Positions 1 through 9,300 of a stretch of DNA of 64,000 bases are shown here, one piece after another. Under the pieces are notes generated by a model. The model did not search any database, was not told the origin of the DNA, and saw only the letters and a list, made by a program, of their open reading frames with translations. Origin of the DNA: Endozoicomonas sp. 8E (GTDB lineage: Bacteria; Pseudomonadota; Gammaproteobacteria; Pseudomonadales; Endozoicomonadaceae); assembly GCF_032883915.1 (NCBI RefSeq), contig NZ_CP120717.1, forward strand, positions 1,060,501 to 1,124,500, written 5' to 3'. The first letter of the stretch is position 1. Each line of letters starts with the position of its first letter. The translations under genes were made by a program, and so were the position numbers.

Positions 1-328
1 TTGCTGCTGTGCTGGAAGTCAGGTGCGATTTCTGCAGACTTGCGAGGCGCTGCGTCCAAATTCACTGACCCCAGGGTTTGGCTTCCATCTGCGGAAAACC
101 CGCCAAAGCTGTGGATACCGCTACTGATTTCCCAACCGGGAATTCCGAAATTAGGCCTGCTGCCGGAACTACCGGCCTTGCTGCTGTGCTGGAAGTCAGG
201 TGCGATTACTGTAGACTCACCAGACGCTCCGCCCAAATTCACTGACTCCCAGGTTTGGCCTCCGTCCACGGAATACTCAGCAAAGACGTGCTTGAGGCTC
301 TGAATTTGCCGACTGGGAATCCCGAAAT
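1..328 (-). repeat. Internal duplication of about 177 bp inside copy 1 (59-residue half-domain)
   Basis: Positions 1-30 recur almost exactly at 178-207 (ttgctgctgtgctggaagtc and following bases), and the similarity continues with decay to about 151 and 328. In protein terms a block starting FGIP, through the FAEYS and SVNLGGA motifs to PDFQHSSK, is followed by a degraded copy reading FGIP...FGGFSADG...SVNLDAAP...PDFQHSSK. The duplication is in frame. No other visible copy has it. Confidence 0.85.
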
Positions 329-3300
329 AGCGACAAAAAGCAACAAATACAGGCGCACGATGACGACAGCTACCTTGCCGATTTGTTACCAGGAATCGAA
401 AGAAATTTTCACTCTCTTCTGGTTTAGCTGCACCGGAGAACTGTTCGCAGTATTCCGTGATTGCGTTAATTCGTTGCCTGATGTTTTTAGCGTCTATTAT
501 TTTCCGCAACGGTCCCTGTATTTTGGCCGGTTGTCTGCTGATGTTTGCAAACAGTTCCTTAAGTACGGACTTAATGCCTTCTGAACACTGGACGTCAAAA
601 AAGGCTTCTTTAGCAGCCGTTTTTCCGCCCGGCTTTCGGGGTTCTATGACATAAGTACACTGAAAACTCTGGTAGGCTTTGGCCAGAGGAATAAACAGTG
701 TATGAAGCCCGGTATATTGGTCCCGGGTCAGTTTAAATGGCACATTGGGTTCTAAACGCAAGGCCACGATAGTGTCACTGGCCGTCAGGCTGGGTAAGGG
801 ACACTGACCATTCTTTGGTGATACCTCAAGGGTCCCCAGCGTCTGATCTCTGGTTAATATCACTTCCTGGTCTTTCCCTGGCAACCGTTTAGGAGTGAGG
901 GTTTCGACCCCCAGAAAGTGTTTGCCATCAAGATCGATCTGTTTGATTTCACCCCCGGCGGTGACACGAATATCTTTTGCCTGCCAGCGATACATCTTAG
1001 GGTGATGCTGCGTATTAAAAACCTTGTGAAACTTAGCCACTGAATTATCCCGATCCTCATAGTTCGTTCCTCGATCCAATGCCGGAGCTTTTTCTTCCTC
1101 GACTTCTGGAATGTATGGTTCAGGAGCCTCATCACCGCTAATAGCTGATGTTTTGTTAATCAAATCGTTTACCAAACGGTTCGGCAGAGCACTGATCTGA
1201 TGCCAAAATGCGGGCCAGCATTGAACGTCACGGGCGTTCCAAGCCTGTATCTGCTTATCAGCCTTCTTAAGATAAGGCTTGCAGGTCCGCATTTTCAGTG
1301 TTTGTGCCTGTTCTTTGGTCAGGGGAAATACACTATTAGCATCCACTTCGGTCAGGCTAAATTCACCAGCGAACCAGCGCTGCTGCCAGTGTCTGTAAAG
1401 TGCCTGTGTGAAAATATCGTCCGACTTATCCGGATTCAGGGAAAGACCGGATGCCTGCCATTTTTTCTGAGCCGCCATCCTGATAAGTTCCGTTTTGGTT
1501 TCCTCTTCAGTCGGACGAGTCTTGATGCGAATTTCATGGTTTTTTTCATCAACACTGTTGAGATGACTGCTTCGAATCAACCACGGACGATCAATGTCCG
1601 ATACCGTCTGATTGAACCATTGGCAAAGTCCGGAATTAAATTCACTTTTCCTCATGGCAACGGCAGATGACACGGGCAATTCCTCCAGCGATAGTTTGGC
1701 GGCCATCAGGTAAAGCCGGTAATGCTGATTGAGGCATTGATGAACGGCTTTTTCGCTAAAATCGCCACCTCTGGTGATAGCCCTGGCAACATTCTGTAAA
1801 TCAAGGCTGGTCGGTTGCAATGGCAGTTTTTTGCCTTGCAGGTGAGCCCTTAAACGACAATGTTTTTCTGTTAGCATCTTGGCGGCGAATGTCCCTTGTA
1901 AGGACTCTGGCAACACTTTTTCGGCAATGGTCTGTAATTCGGTCGCGTTGTACTGACGGATGGGCAAATGTCGAAAACGCCCTTTCAGTGCCGGTGATAA
2001 GGGTTTTCGTCCGCTGAACTCAGGCGGGTTGATGGTGGCAAACAGGTGAAAACCCGGATGGGCGTCACCGGCCAGAATATCGTTCAATTCACCTTCCAGG
2101 TGCTGGCTGTCGATCAGATTCATTTCCGAAATCACCACGATGCCCCCTTTAATTTTGGCCTTCTGGATCTTTTCACACACTTTGTCCCAGGAACAATCAC
2201 AGGCATTCAGGTAATGGACTTTCGGCATGGATTCTTGCCGTTGTTCAGCCTGCTGTCTGACACTTTCAATCACCAGGTTCAGCGTGGCATCCTTGCCCCG
2301 TCCGGCTGGACCTTCAATCAGTGTCGCCTGACGACCGCCGTGTTTTATCTTGCGATGATAAGCCTGCTGACAGCGGCTTAAATCCTGCCCAAGCCGTTGC
2401 GCCAGTTCACGGACTGCCGATCCGGAGGTATCAAAGTCTGGTCGGATTTTTTCGCTGACTGTACTGAAGGTCTGCTGCATTTCCTGCAGGGTCTTGTTAT
2501 GAACTCTGTCGCTCAGGGTGTTCTCCGGTTCGTAGCGGGCAGCAAACCAGATTTCCAGTGCTGACAGGGCGTCCTGATGTGTTTCGGTGATTTCAGGGCC
2601 CAGTACATCCCGAAAACTAAGTTGTATCAAACTGTTTATTTGCTCACAGGTCACACTGCCGCAAGCGGGCTGGGCACGATCCAGATACCAGCCCACCCAA
2701 CTGCAGATGTCCGTTAAATCCCTGGGGGTAAACTCATGCTCTGGCAGCAGCTCCTGATAATGTTGCCAGAGTGTCATCACACTTTTGGAGGCACTGTGTG
2801 CAATGTCGTTTATTTGCTGCTCCGTCAGATGCTCTTGTAAATGCCTGACCAGAGCCGGTTCTACCACCCTGTCCCGAAGGAATGCCTGGTCCAGGCGAGG
2901 GTAGTAAGCCCTGGGCAGTTTCTCTTTCAGGGCCGGGTCCATTTGGCGCCCGGCATAATGATCGGGGTTGCCGGTGAGAATCACCCGGTGTTTCAGGCTG
3001 ACCTTGACAGGATGACCATTCACATAGATGCAGGGTTGTGGTTCCCATAAGCCGTTCAATGACGCCAGTAATCCGGCTTGGGCCAGGTTGGCTTCATCCA
3101 GAACCAGGGTAATGTACTCTCCGTCTTTGTCGGATTCGGTTTTGGCCCATTTCATCAACGCCCGGTTTTGCGGTGTCATAGAACGGTCGCCGTCGGCGTG
3201 TTGTTGCCATTGCCAGCGTTTCATCAGGGTCTGTTCACTGTCTGAAGGTCCAAGGGAAATGACTGAAGCTTGTCCTGAAGCCCTGGCCATTTTGGCAGAA

Positions 3301-6179
3301 AAGTAACTTTTCCCGGTGCCGGTTTCTCCCTGCAGGAACAGAACGGGAGAGTCCGTTAGCCGGTCATAGAGTCGGGACAATCGACGGCTTTCGCGATCCT
3401 TTTGACTTATCTCGCCGTGATAAAGATCCCGGGCCAGTGCTGACAAAGGCATATTAGCGGAACCCGGCCATGCCATTGATTCAGCCAGTCGATGTTGAAT
3501 GCGTTCAATGCGTTCTGCCTCAGAATTCGCTGTTCTGGCAATATGAAAACAATCGCTGGCCAGAGATTGAATGGCATCGGATCGGGTCTGCCCCAGCGGC
3601 AAAGATAACTGCCAGTCAGAAGCCAGTGCATCCTGCAAACGTTTAATCTGTCTTGATGGCCTGATGGCTAACGGTGGATATTGTTTCGCTGCCTCCGGAT
3701 CGACTTTCAACTGACACGCCATGGCCTGTCGATGTTCTTCAGGCCCATGGGCCACGATCAGGGCACAGAGCCTGTCCAGAACTTCTTCCAGATCCCATTT
3801 CAGAGATGAACTTTGATAAGACAGTTGTGATTGTTTAAAGACGTTCGGGTCAAAGGCTCTGATCAGGGGCCACAGGTTCTCTTTCACAAACTCTCTGTCT
3901 AGCCGCGGGGCACTGTTGATGACCTTATGTAACTGATCCGGATCTACCCAGGCATTGTGATCCTTATCCGTCGTCTTATCCGGTAACAAGTGCCAACAAG
4001 CCACTTTCATAAAATCACGCACGGACGGATGCTGTCGGGTGCCATGGGTGATAACGCTGTTGATGGCCTTGCGCCAGTGGCGGGGCAGGAACTCTGGGGA
4101 CTGGTCAGCTTGTTGTGCCCGCCGGGCAGCCAGTATCAGGTTATTCAATAACCCTTCGGTTATTTCAGGCAAAGGGTTACACAGGTGGTCGGGTACGGTT
4201 TTAAAGGCTTCGTAAAGTTCATTAAGTGCTTGTTCAGGCAGTTCAGTCCGGGGGATCTCATACCTGGAGGCATTGATATCCCAGAGATCGACCTCGGGAC
4301 AGGGTTTACCCGTGGCAAGCATCGAGTTCAACACAGAAGAGGGGCTTTTTGTGGACTCAGGCCAGAGCAGTGTGACACGAGCTTGTGGGTAAGCCTGTAA
4401 TTGACCATTCACCAACACAGGCTGTCCTGCAACCAGAGGTTCCAGCAGTTGCTGAAGCGCTGGATTACGCTCAAGCCCCAGAAATACCACTGGCTTGCCA
4501 GCGGTCAACGCCTCCTGTAACTTACTCTGGCGTCGTCCAAAATACGCCTTTTGTTCCGAGGTGATATGGATATTATCAAATAGCTGGCTGAAGCTGGTCT
4601 GATCATTGACCTGAATGACCAGAGGTGTTTGCGGCTGTTGATTGATCCAGTGTCTGACCTGGGCATGTTGCTGATAAGTGACGGTGTCAATGGCAGCCTG
4701 ATCGCTGACTTTTTTCGGTAACCCGGGCAAAGGGTGCCCATCGTGTTCTGTCAATCCCAGGGCTTTTGGTTGTCCTTTTGCATGAGCCACCTGAAGTCGG
4801 GGCTTCAGGCCAGTGGTTTCGCGAATAGTCTGCAGCGAGCCCAGCAAACGAAACCAGTTTTCCTCATTGAGGGGAGACGTAACGGTGACGGCGCCTCCCG
4901 CCTGAACCTGTGCCAACAGACAGTGGTTGGGGACTGCATAGCCTTCCGGGGCAATGGCAATCGGGCTCAGCCATTCCCTGATAGTACTCTCGTTAATGAT
5001 GATGGGATTTTGGGGTGGTTGCTCTTGATCAAGTCCTTCGTCGTCTTGTTTGTCACCTTGTTTTTCTAAAGAGCAGGACAGGTTTTGAAACAGTGAACGA
5101 AGCTCGTCATTCCCTACCGGCATCTGATAAAACTGAACATTGTCGGGTAACCGACAGACCTTGCCATTGCTCTCAAAGCATTGCTGCGCCAGCATTTGTC
5201 GAATCGTCTGTTCAAAGGCCAGATCCTGCCAGTTGGCCCCTTTCAGAATCACCCGTTGTCCGGCCTTCAATAACTCAAGCCTGCCAGGGAGGTGCTGGAT
5301 TCGGCCCTGTTTATCTACACCAGGGCCACCCAGCAGCAACTGTCGCCAGTGACTGTGCAAGTGACAGTCAATAACAACGGTATTGTCATCATCCATGGCG
5401 CTTTCAGTGGAGAGTTCCGCCAATACCGGAGGCACCTGGTTGATGTCCATTGCCGGAGCATTGCCGCTCTGTGCGTCGAACTGCCAGGTATTGCCCGGTC
5501 GATTAATTCGCCGCCAGAAATCAGCACCGGGTGCGTCGGCCCCCGGTGCGTCTTCACGCTGGCCAACCGATGCCAGCTGGTCAGGGTCTGCCAGCACCAG
5601 CAGAGCAACGTGTTCGCCCAGAGAGCGTTTCTGCTGGCTGACTTTGTCGTACAGAGAGGGGTTATTCGGGTCCAGCAGATCGTTAAATTTTGGCAGATCC
5701 TCGCTGGAGAGTTTTCGGATATCCAGCACCAGAGTCATGGGCTGTGAACCTTCAAACAGCTTGCCCGAACCCAGGGTGTGGCGACCGTCGTCGGAAATGC
5801 TCAAGCGGGTCACCAGGTTAGCCTGTGACAGGTCATCGGGGTGGGAAATAAGGGTGACATCCCGATGTTCATCGCAAGTCTGGGCAACCAGAAGCTTTCG
5901 AAGCTCATCATCACTGGTGACAAAACGAAAATCGAAGGCATGAGGGGCCTTATGGAGTAAGGAATCCATTGAGGCCAGGGTTCTGGTTTTGTCAGGAAAG
6001 TTTACCGAAGGTGATGATTCATTGACTGTGGAAGCGATACCAGAGCATGCCTTTGTAATCTTTGATGGTAAACCCTGCTTTGCTCTACTGACTGGCATTG
6101 CGCTATCAGGCACGTCACTGACAGGCACGTCACTAAGTGAAACGGGGTTGTTTTTTTCCACACCCATACGACTATCCAT
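1..6179 (-). CDS. Copy 1: giant multi-AAA+ / transglutaminase-like protein (3' end outside window)
   Basis: The frame stays open from the start to the left edge, giving 2,059 visible residues; the C-terminal ~450 residues expected from the paralogues lie outside. The start is the ATG at 6177-6179, chosen because GGGAGA lies 6 bases upstream; an in-frame ATG at 6198-6200 has no such site. Seen: AAA+ Walker A GETGTGKS near residue 951 and Walker B LVLDEAN near 1026; second Walker A GPAGRGKD near 1291; transglutaminase-like Cys in GSCRHR at residue 1938, followed by the His of KHVFAEYS. The expected catalytic Asp is Asn (SVNLGGA). Directly after this, a decayed second copy of the half-domain carrying the His and Asp motifs follows and runs into the window edge. 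The first third is closest to copy 2, the transglutaminase part closest to copy 8. Gene call is firm; enzyme activity of the transglutaminase part is doubtful here. Confidence 0.9.
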   Translation of the reverse strand, partial: MDSRMGVEKNNPVSLSDVPVSDVPDSAMPVSRAKQGLPSKITKACSGIASTVNESSPSVNFPDKTRTLASMDSLLHKAPHAFDFRFVTSDDELRKLLVAQTCDEHRDVTLISHPDDLSQANLVTRLSISDDGRHTLGSGKLFEGSQPMTLVLDIRKLSSEDLPKFNDLLDPNNPSLYDKVSQQKRSLGEHVALLVLADPDQLASVGQREDAPGADAPGADFWRRINRPGNTWQFDAQSGNAPAMDINQVPPVLAELSTESAMDDDNTVVIDCHLHSHWRQLLLGGPGVDKQGRIQHLPGRLELLKAGQRVILKGANWQDLAFEQTIRQMLAQQCFESNGKVCRLPDNVQFYQMPVGNDELRSLFQNLSCSLEKQGDKQDDEGLDQEQPPQNPIIINESTIREWLSPIAIAPEGYAVPNHCLLAQVQAGGAVTVTSPLNEENWFRLLGSLQTIRETTGLKPRLQVAHAKGQPKALGLTEHDGHPLPGLPKKVSDQAAIDTVTYQQHAQVRHWINQQPQTPLVIQVNDQTSFSQLFDNIHITSEQKAYFGRRQSKLQEALTAGKPVVFLGLERNPALQQLLEPLVAGQPVLVNGQLQAYPQARVTLLWPESTKSPSSVLNSMLATGKPCPEVDLWDINASRYEIPRTELPEQALNELYEAFKTVPDHLCNPLPEITEGLLNNLILAARRAQQADQSPEFLPRHWRKAINSVITHGTRQHPSVRDFMKVACWHLLPDKTTDKDHNAWVDPDQLHKVINSAPRLDREFVKENLWPLIRAFDPNVFKQSQLSYQSSSLKWDLEEVLDRLCALIVAHGPEEHRQAMACQLKVDPEAAKQYPPLAIRPSRQIKRLQDALASDWQLSLPLGQTRSDAIQSLASDCFHIARTANSEAERIERIQHRLAESMAWPGSANMPLSALARDLYHGEISQKDRESRRLSRLYDRLTDSPVLFLQGETGTGKSYFSAKMARASGQASVISLGPSDSEQTLMKRWQWQQHADGDRSMTPQNRALMKWAKTESDKDGEYITLVLDEANLAQAGLLASLNGLWEPQPCIYVNGHPVKVSLKHRVILTGNPDHYAGRQMDPALKEKLPRAYYPRLDQAFLRDRVVEPALVRHLQEHLTEQQINDIAHSASKSVMTLWQHYQELLPEHEFTPRDLTDICSWVGWYLDRAQPACGSVTCEQINSLIQLSFRDVLGPEITETHQDALSALEIWFAARYEPENTLSDRVHNKTLQEMQQTFSTVSEKIRPDFDTSGSAVRELAQRLGQDLSRCQQAYHRKIKHGGRQATLIEGPAGRGKDATLNLVIESVRQQAEQRQESMPKVHYLNACDCSWDKVCEKIQKAKIKGGIVVISEMNLIDSQHLEGELNDILAGDAHPGFHLFATINPPEFSGRKPLSPALKGRFRHLPIRQYNATELQTIAEKVLPESLQGTFAAKMLTEKHCRLRAHLQGKKLPLQPTSLDLQNVARAITRGGDFSEKAVHQCLNQHYRLYLMAAKLSLEELPVSSAVAMRKSEFNSGLCQWFNQTVSDIDRPWLIRSSHLNSVDEKNHEIRIKTRPTEEETKTELIRMAAQKKWQASGLSLNPDKSDDIFTQALYRHWQQRWFAGEFSLTEVDANSVFPLTKEQAQTLKMRTCKPYLKKADKQIQAWNARDVQCWPAFWHQISALPNRLVNDLINKTSAISGDEAPEPYIPEVEEEKAPALDRGTNYEDRDNSVAKFHKVFNTQHHPKMYRWQAKDIRVTAGGEIKQIDLDGKHFLGVETLTPKRLPGKDQEVILTRDQTLGTLEVSPKNGQCPLPSLTASDTIVALRLEPNVPFKLTRDQYTGLHTLFIPLAKAYQSFQCTYVIEPRKPGGKTAAKEAFFDVQCSEGIKSVLKELFANISRQPAKIQGPLRKIIDAKNIRQRINAITEYCEQFSGAAKPEESENFFRFLVTNRQGSCRHRAPVFVAFCRYFGIPSRQIQSLKHVFAEYSVDGGQTWESVNLGGASGESTVIAPDFQHSSKAGSSGSRPNFGIPGWEISSGIHSFGGFSADGSQTLGSVNLDAAPRKSAEIAPDFQHSS

Positions 6180-6185
6180 AGCTAA

Positions 6186-6191
6186 TCTCCC
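6186..6191 (-). promoter_or_regulatory. Ribosome binding site of copy 1
   Basis: GGGAGA on the minus strand, 6 bases before the ATG at 6179. It fixes the start at the second of two in-frame ATG codons. Confidence 0.75.
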
Positions 6192-6242
6192 TACTGCCAT
6201 CTGAAGGATTAAATTGAAACTGTTTAATTATTTGACCGTCAG

Positions 6243-6272
6243 ATAGTACGAAAGTTCATTTTTTACAGTTAG
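6243..6272 (-). promoter_or_regulatory. Putative promoter of copy 1 (class A leader)
   Basis: On the minus strand a CTAACT element (6267-6272), an 18-base spacer and TACTAT (6243-6248) sit 64 bases before the start codon. The same arrangement at the same distance occurs before copies 4, 5 and 6, which argues that it is functional. The matches to sigma-70 consensus are only partial (the -35 is poor here), so the call rests mainly on conservation of spacing. The rest of the 6180-6325 gap holds a conserved AT-rich tract just after the -10 and the 3' flank of copy 2. Confidence 0.35.
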
Positions 6273-6325
6273 CCGTAACGATTGGCATCATTGGTCGCTA
6301 AAAACTCATCATGACCAAAGGGCTA

Positions 6326-9300
6326 TCAGCTCTTCAATGCGTCATAAATCGAGTTCAAATTGACGCTGTTCAAAAACTCTTCGGCGATGATTGTCAGCTC
6401 GACGGATTTCAGCACCAGAGCATCGCTGGCATTGTACGCACGCCGTAAGTGGGCATCTTCAACAGATCCCTGGAACTCGTAAGAGCTACGAATCCAGGAC
6501 ATCATGGCATACAGCTCTCCTGGTGAGGATGGATCGTGAGCGCCATGGTGGTTGCTGCTTTTATAAGGCCCGATGACAGCGTCAGCCCAACAATACTTTA
6601 AGTAACCGCCTTTCGAGTTTGCCAGTCCATACAGGTAATAACTGAAGGCCTGCTGAATGGCCTGAGTGCATTTGTTTTTTAAATCACTTTCCAGGCTTCG
6701 CTCCTCATCTGACGGCTCCAGGTCGTCCGGGCTGTTGGCAATAATTCGCTGCAACAGGGCTTCGACCTTTTTATCCAACACTGTGTCGTCCCAGGAAGGT
6801 TGCCCGAGGATAATCACCGGACGGTGGTTCGCCTTGAACGAGCTTAACTGCTCAAACGCGGGATCATGTACCAACATTCGTTCTATATTCGGAATGCCCT
6901 CAGGTTGGTCTGTCCAGGATTTTTGCAAAGACAAGCTGGCAATTTTACTTTGCAGGAATGGCGAAACCCCGTCATGACTATGAGTGACCAGCAAGGCATA
7001 CTTTTTCTTTGTTTGGAAGTAGCTATATTGGAACTCCCAGATATGGCTATTTTTTTCCCTGGAGAATGATCCCTTATACCACTGTTTCAGACAACGGCTG
7101 GCATCAGCCTTCAGTTCATCGACGCTTTCCAGACGCAGCAATAGCTGATGATGTTCAACTGTCTTCTTACTTTGGTATTCTTCTAATGGCAATAGATTCA
7201 GCCAACCCGATTTCAGGGCTTCACTGGCAAATTGAATAACCGAACGTTTAGTCAAGTCACTGCCGTTGAGTATTTTCACTATTGAATTCAACCAGGCGAG
7301 CGGGTCTGCTCCGCCATGAACAATCATTTTTAAATAGAGTGATTTAAGTTGATCAGAAACCTGATCCTCATCACTGTTGGACAATATTTGCATGACGGCT
7401 TCAGACATCGGATTAATTTTTCGGACACTTATATCACCGATCAATGCCTGTTCGGCATAGTCCGATTCTTCTGTCTCCAGCGACTCCAGGATTGAGACGC
7501 CCATGGAAAAGCCGACCAAATCTTTTTTCCCCCAAAGTCTCACTACCATGTTGAAAAGTGTCAAATCGGCTTCTGACAATGCAGTGTTTGTCTCAAGGGC
7601 TTTTTTCAGCTCCTCCAGGCTTATTCCCAGGGCTTTAGCCATAGCCTCCTGTTGTGCTAAATCGGCTCCTTCCAGGAGATCCCTGATCTTCTTTGACTTG
7701 CTGCCGGAACCGCTGATCCGCCTGGTGAGCTGGAAGTCAGACCGGATTTCTGTTGCCTCAACAGGCGCTCCGCCCAAATCCACTGACTCCCAGGTTTGAC
7801 CTCTATCCATGGAACACTCTGCAAAGATGTGGGTATTGTTAGCAATTAGCCGACATGGAATCTCAAAATAACGGCAAAGAGCAACAAAAACAGGAGCACG
7901 ATGACGACAGCTCCCCTGCCGTTGTGTTACCAGGAATTGAAACAAATTTTTATTACGCTCGGGCATATCACTACCGGAAAACCCCTGGCAATAGTCCTTG
8001 ATTGCCTTAATGCGCTGCCTGGTGTTTTTAGCGTCTTTTATTATCTGCAAAGGCTCTTGTACTTCGGTTGGTTGCAGGTCAATTCCCGTAAATACTTTTT
8101 CCAGTACTGCCTCTATACCTTCTGAACAGCGGGCGTCAAACCGTGTTGATTGTGCGGGTCGGACTTTTTCAGCAAGTGTTTTTTTAGCCGCTTCTCCGTG
8201 TTCTACGACATAAGCAAATTGAATAGTCTGGTTAGCTTTGGCCTCTGCAACATAGAGTGTATGAAGCCCGCTATAGCGGTCCCTGATCAGGGTAAATGGC
8301 AATTCTGGTTTTATGCGCAGGGCCACGATTCGGTCGTCAGGCTTCAGGCCGGGCAACGCATATCGACAAGTGTCCGATGGCTGTTCAAAGGTCGCCAGCG
8401 TCTGATCGCTGGCTAATGTCACTTCCTGGTCAGGTTCTGGTAACCGACCCGGTATAAGGACTTCGGCTCCCTGCATGTGTCGATCATTAATCTCGATCCA
8501 TTTGATATCGCCCTCAGCAGATACAAAAATATCTCTTGCCCACCACCGATACAGGCCGGAAAAAAAGTCCTTAATGTCAAAAATTATATAATCCTTGATT
8601 TTTTGCTGACTCTCGTTCCCGTAGTCCGTCATGCGGTCCAATAATGGAGCCTCTTTCTCGAGGTCTTCCGGATTGTATTTTTCAGGGGCCTTATCACTGT
8701 CAATAGTCAATGCTTCGTAAACAGACTGTGGCTCAGGGTTGCTGCTTTGATCCAATGCCGACGCCGGTTTCTCCCGGACTTTTGGCATGTCTTGTGGTGT
8801 TTCGTTAACAAAATCATCTACCAGATGTTTCGGGAGATCACTGATCTGATGCCAGAACAGAGGCCAGCATTGTGCACCATCGAGGCTCCATGCACTGATT
8901 CGCCGATCAGCCTCACGAAAATAAGGCTGGTTAGCTGATAAGCTCAGCGTCAGTGTCTGTTCTTTTGTCAGGGAAAATACGCTATCAGCGTGCACGCCGG
9001 TCTGGCCAAACTTATGGCTAAACCAGCTTTGCTGCCAGTGTCGGTAAAGTGTCTGGGTGAGTAAGTCGTCCGAGTCATAGGGCTTCATTGGAAGGCCTGA
9101 TGACCGCCACTTTGCCTGAGCCAGGCTCTTGATGATTTCCGTTCTGGCTTCCTTTTCATCCAGCTGAGTGTTAACACAGATTTCATGTTTTTTTTCATCA
9201 ACACTGCTGAGATGACTGCTTCGTATCAACCATGGACGATCAATGTCCGGTACCGTTTCATTGAACCATTGGCAAAGTCCAGAATTAAATTCACATTTCC

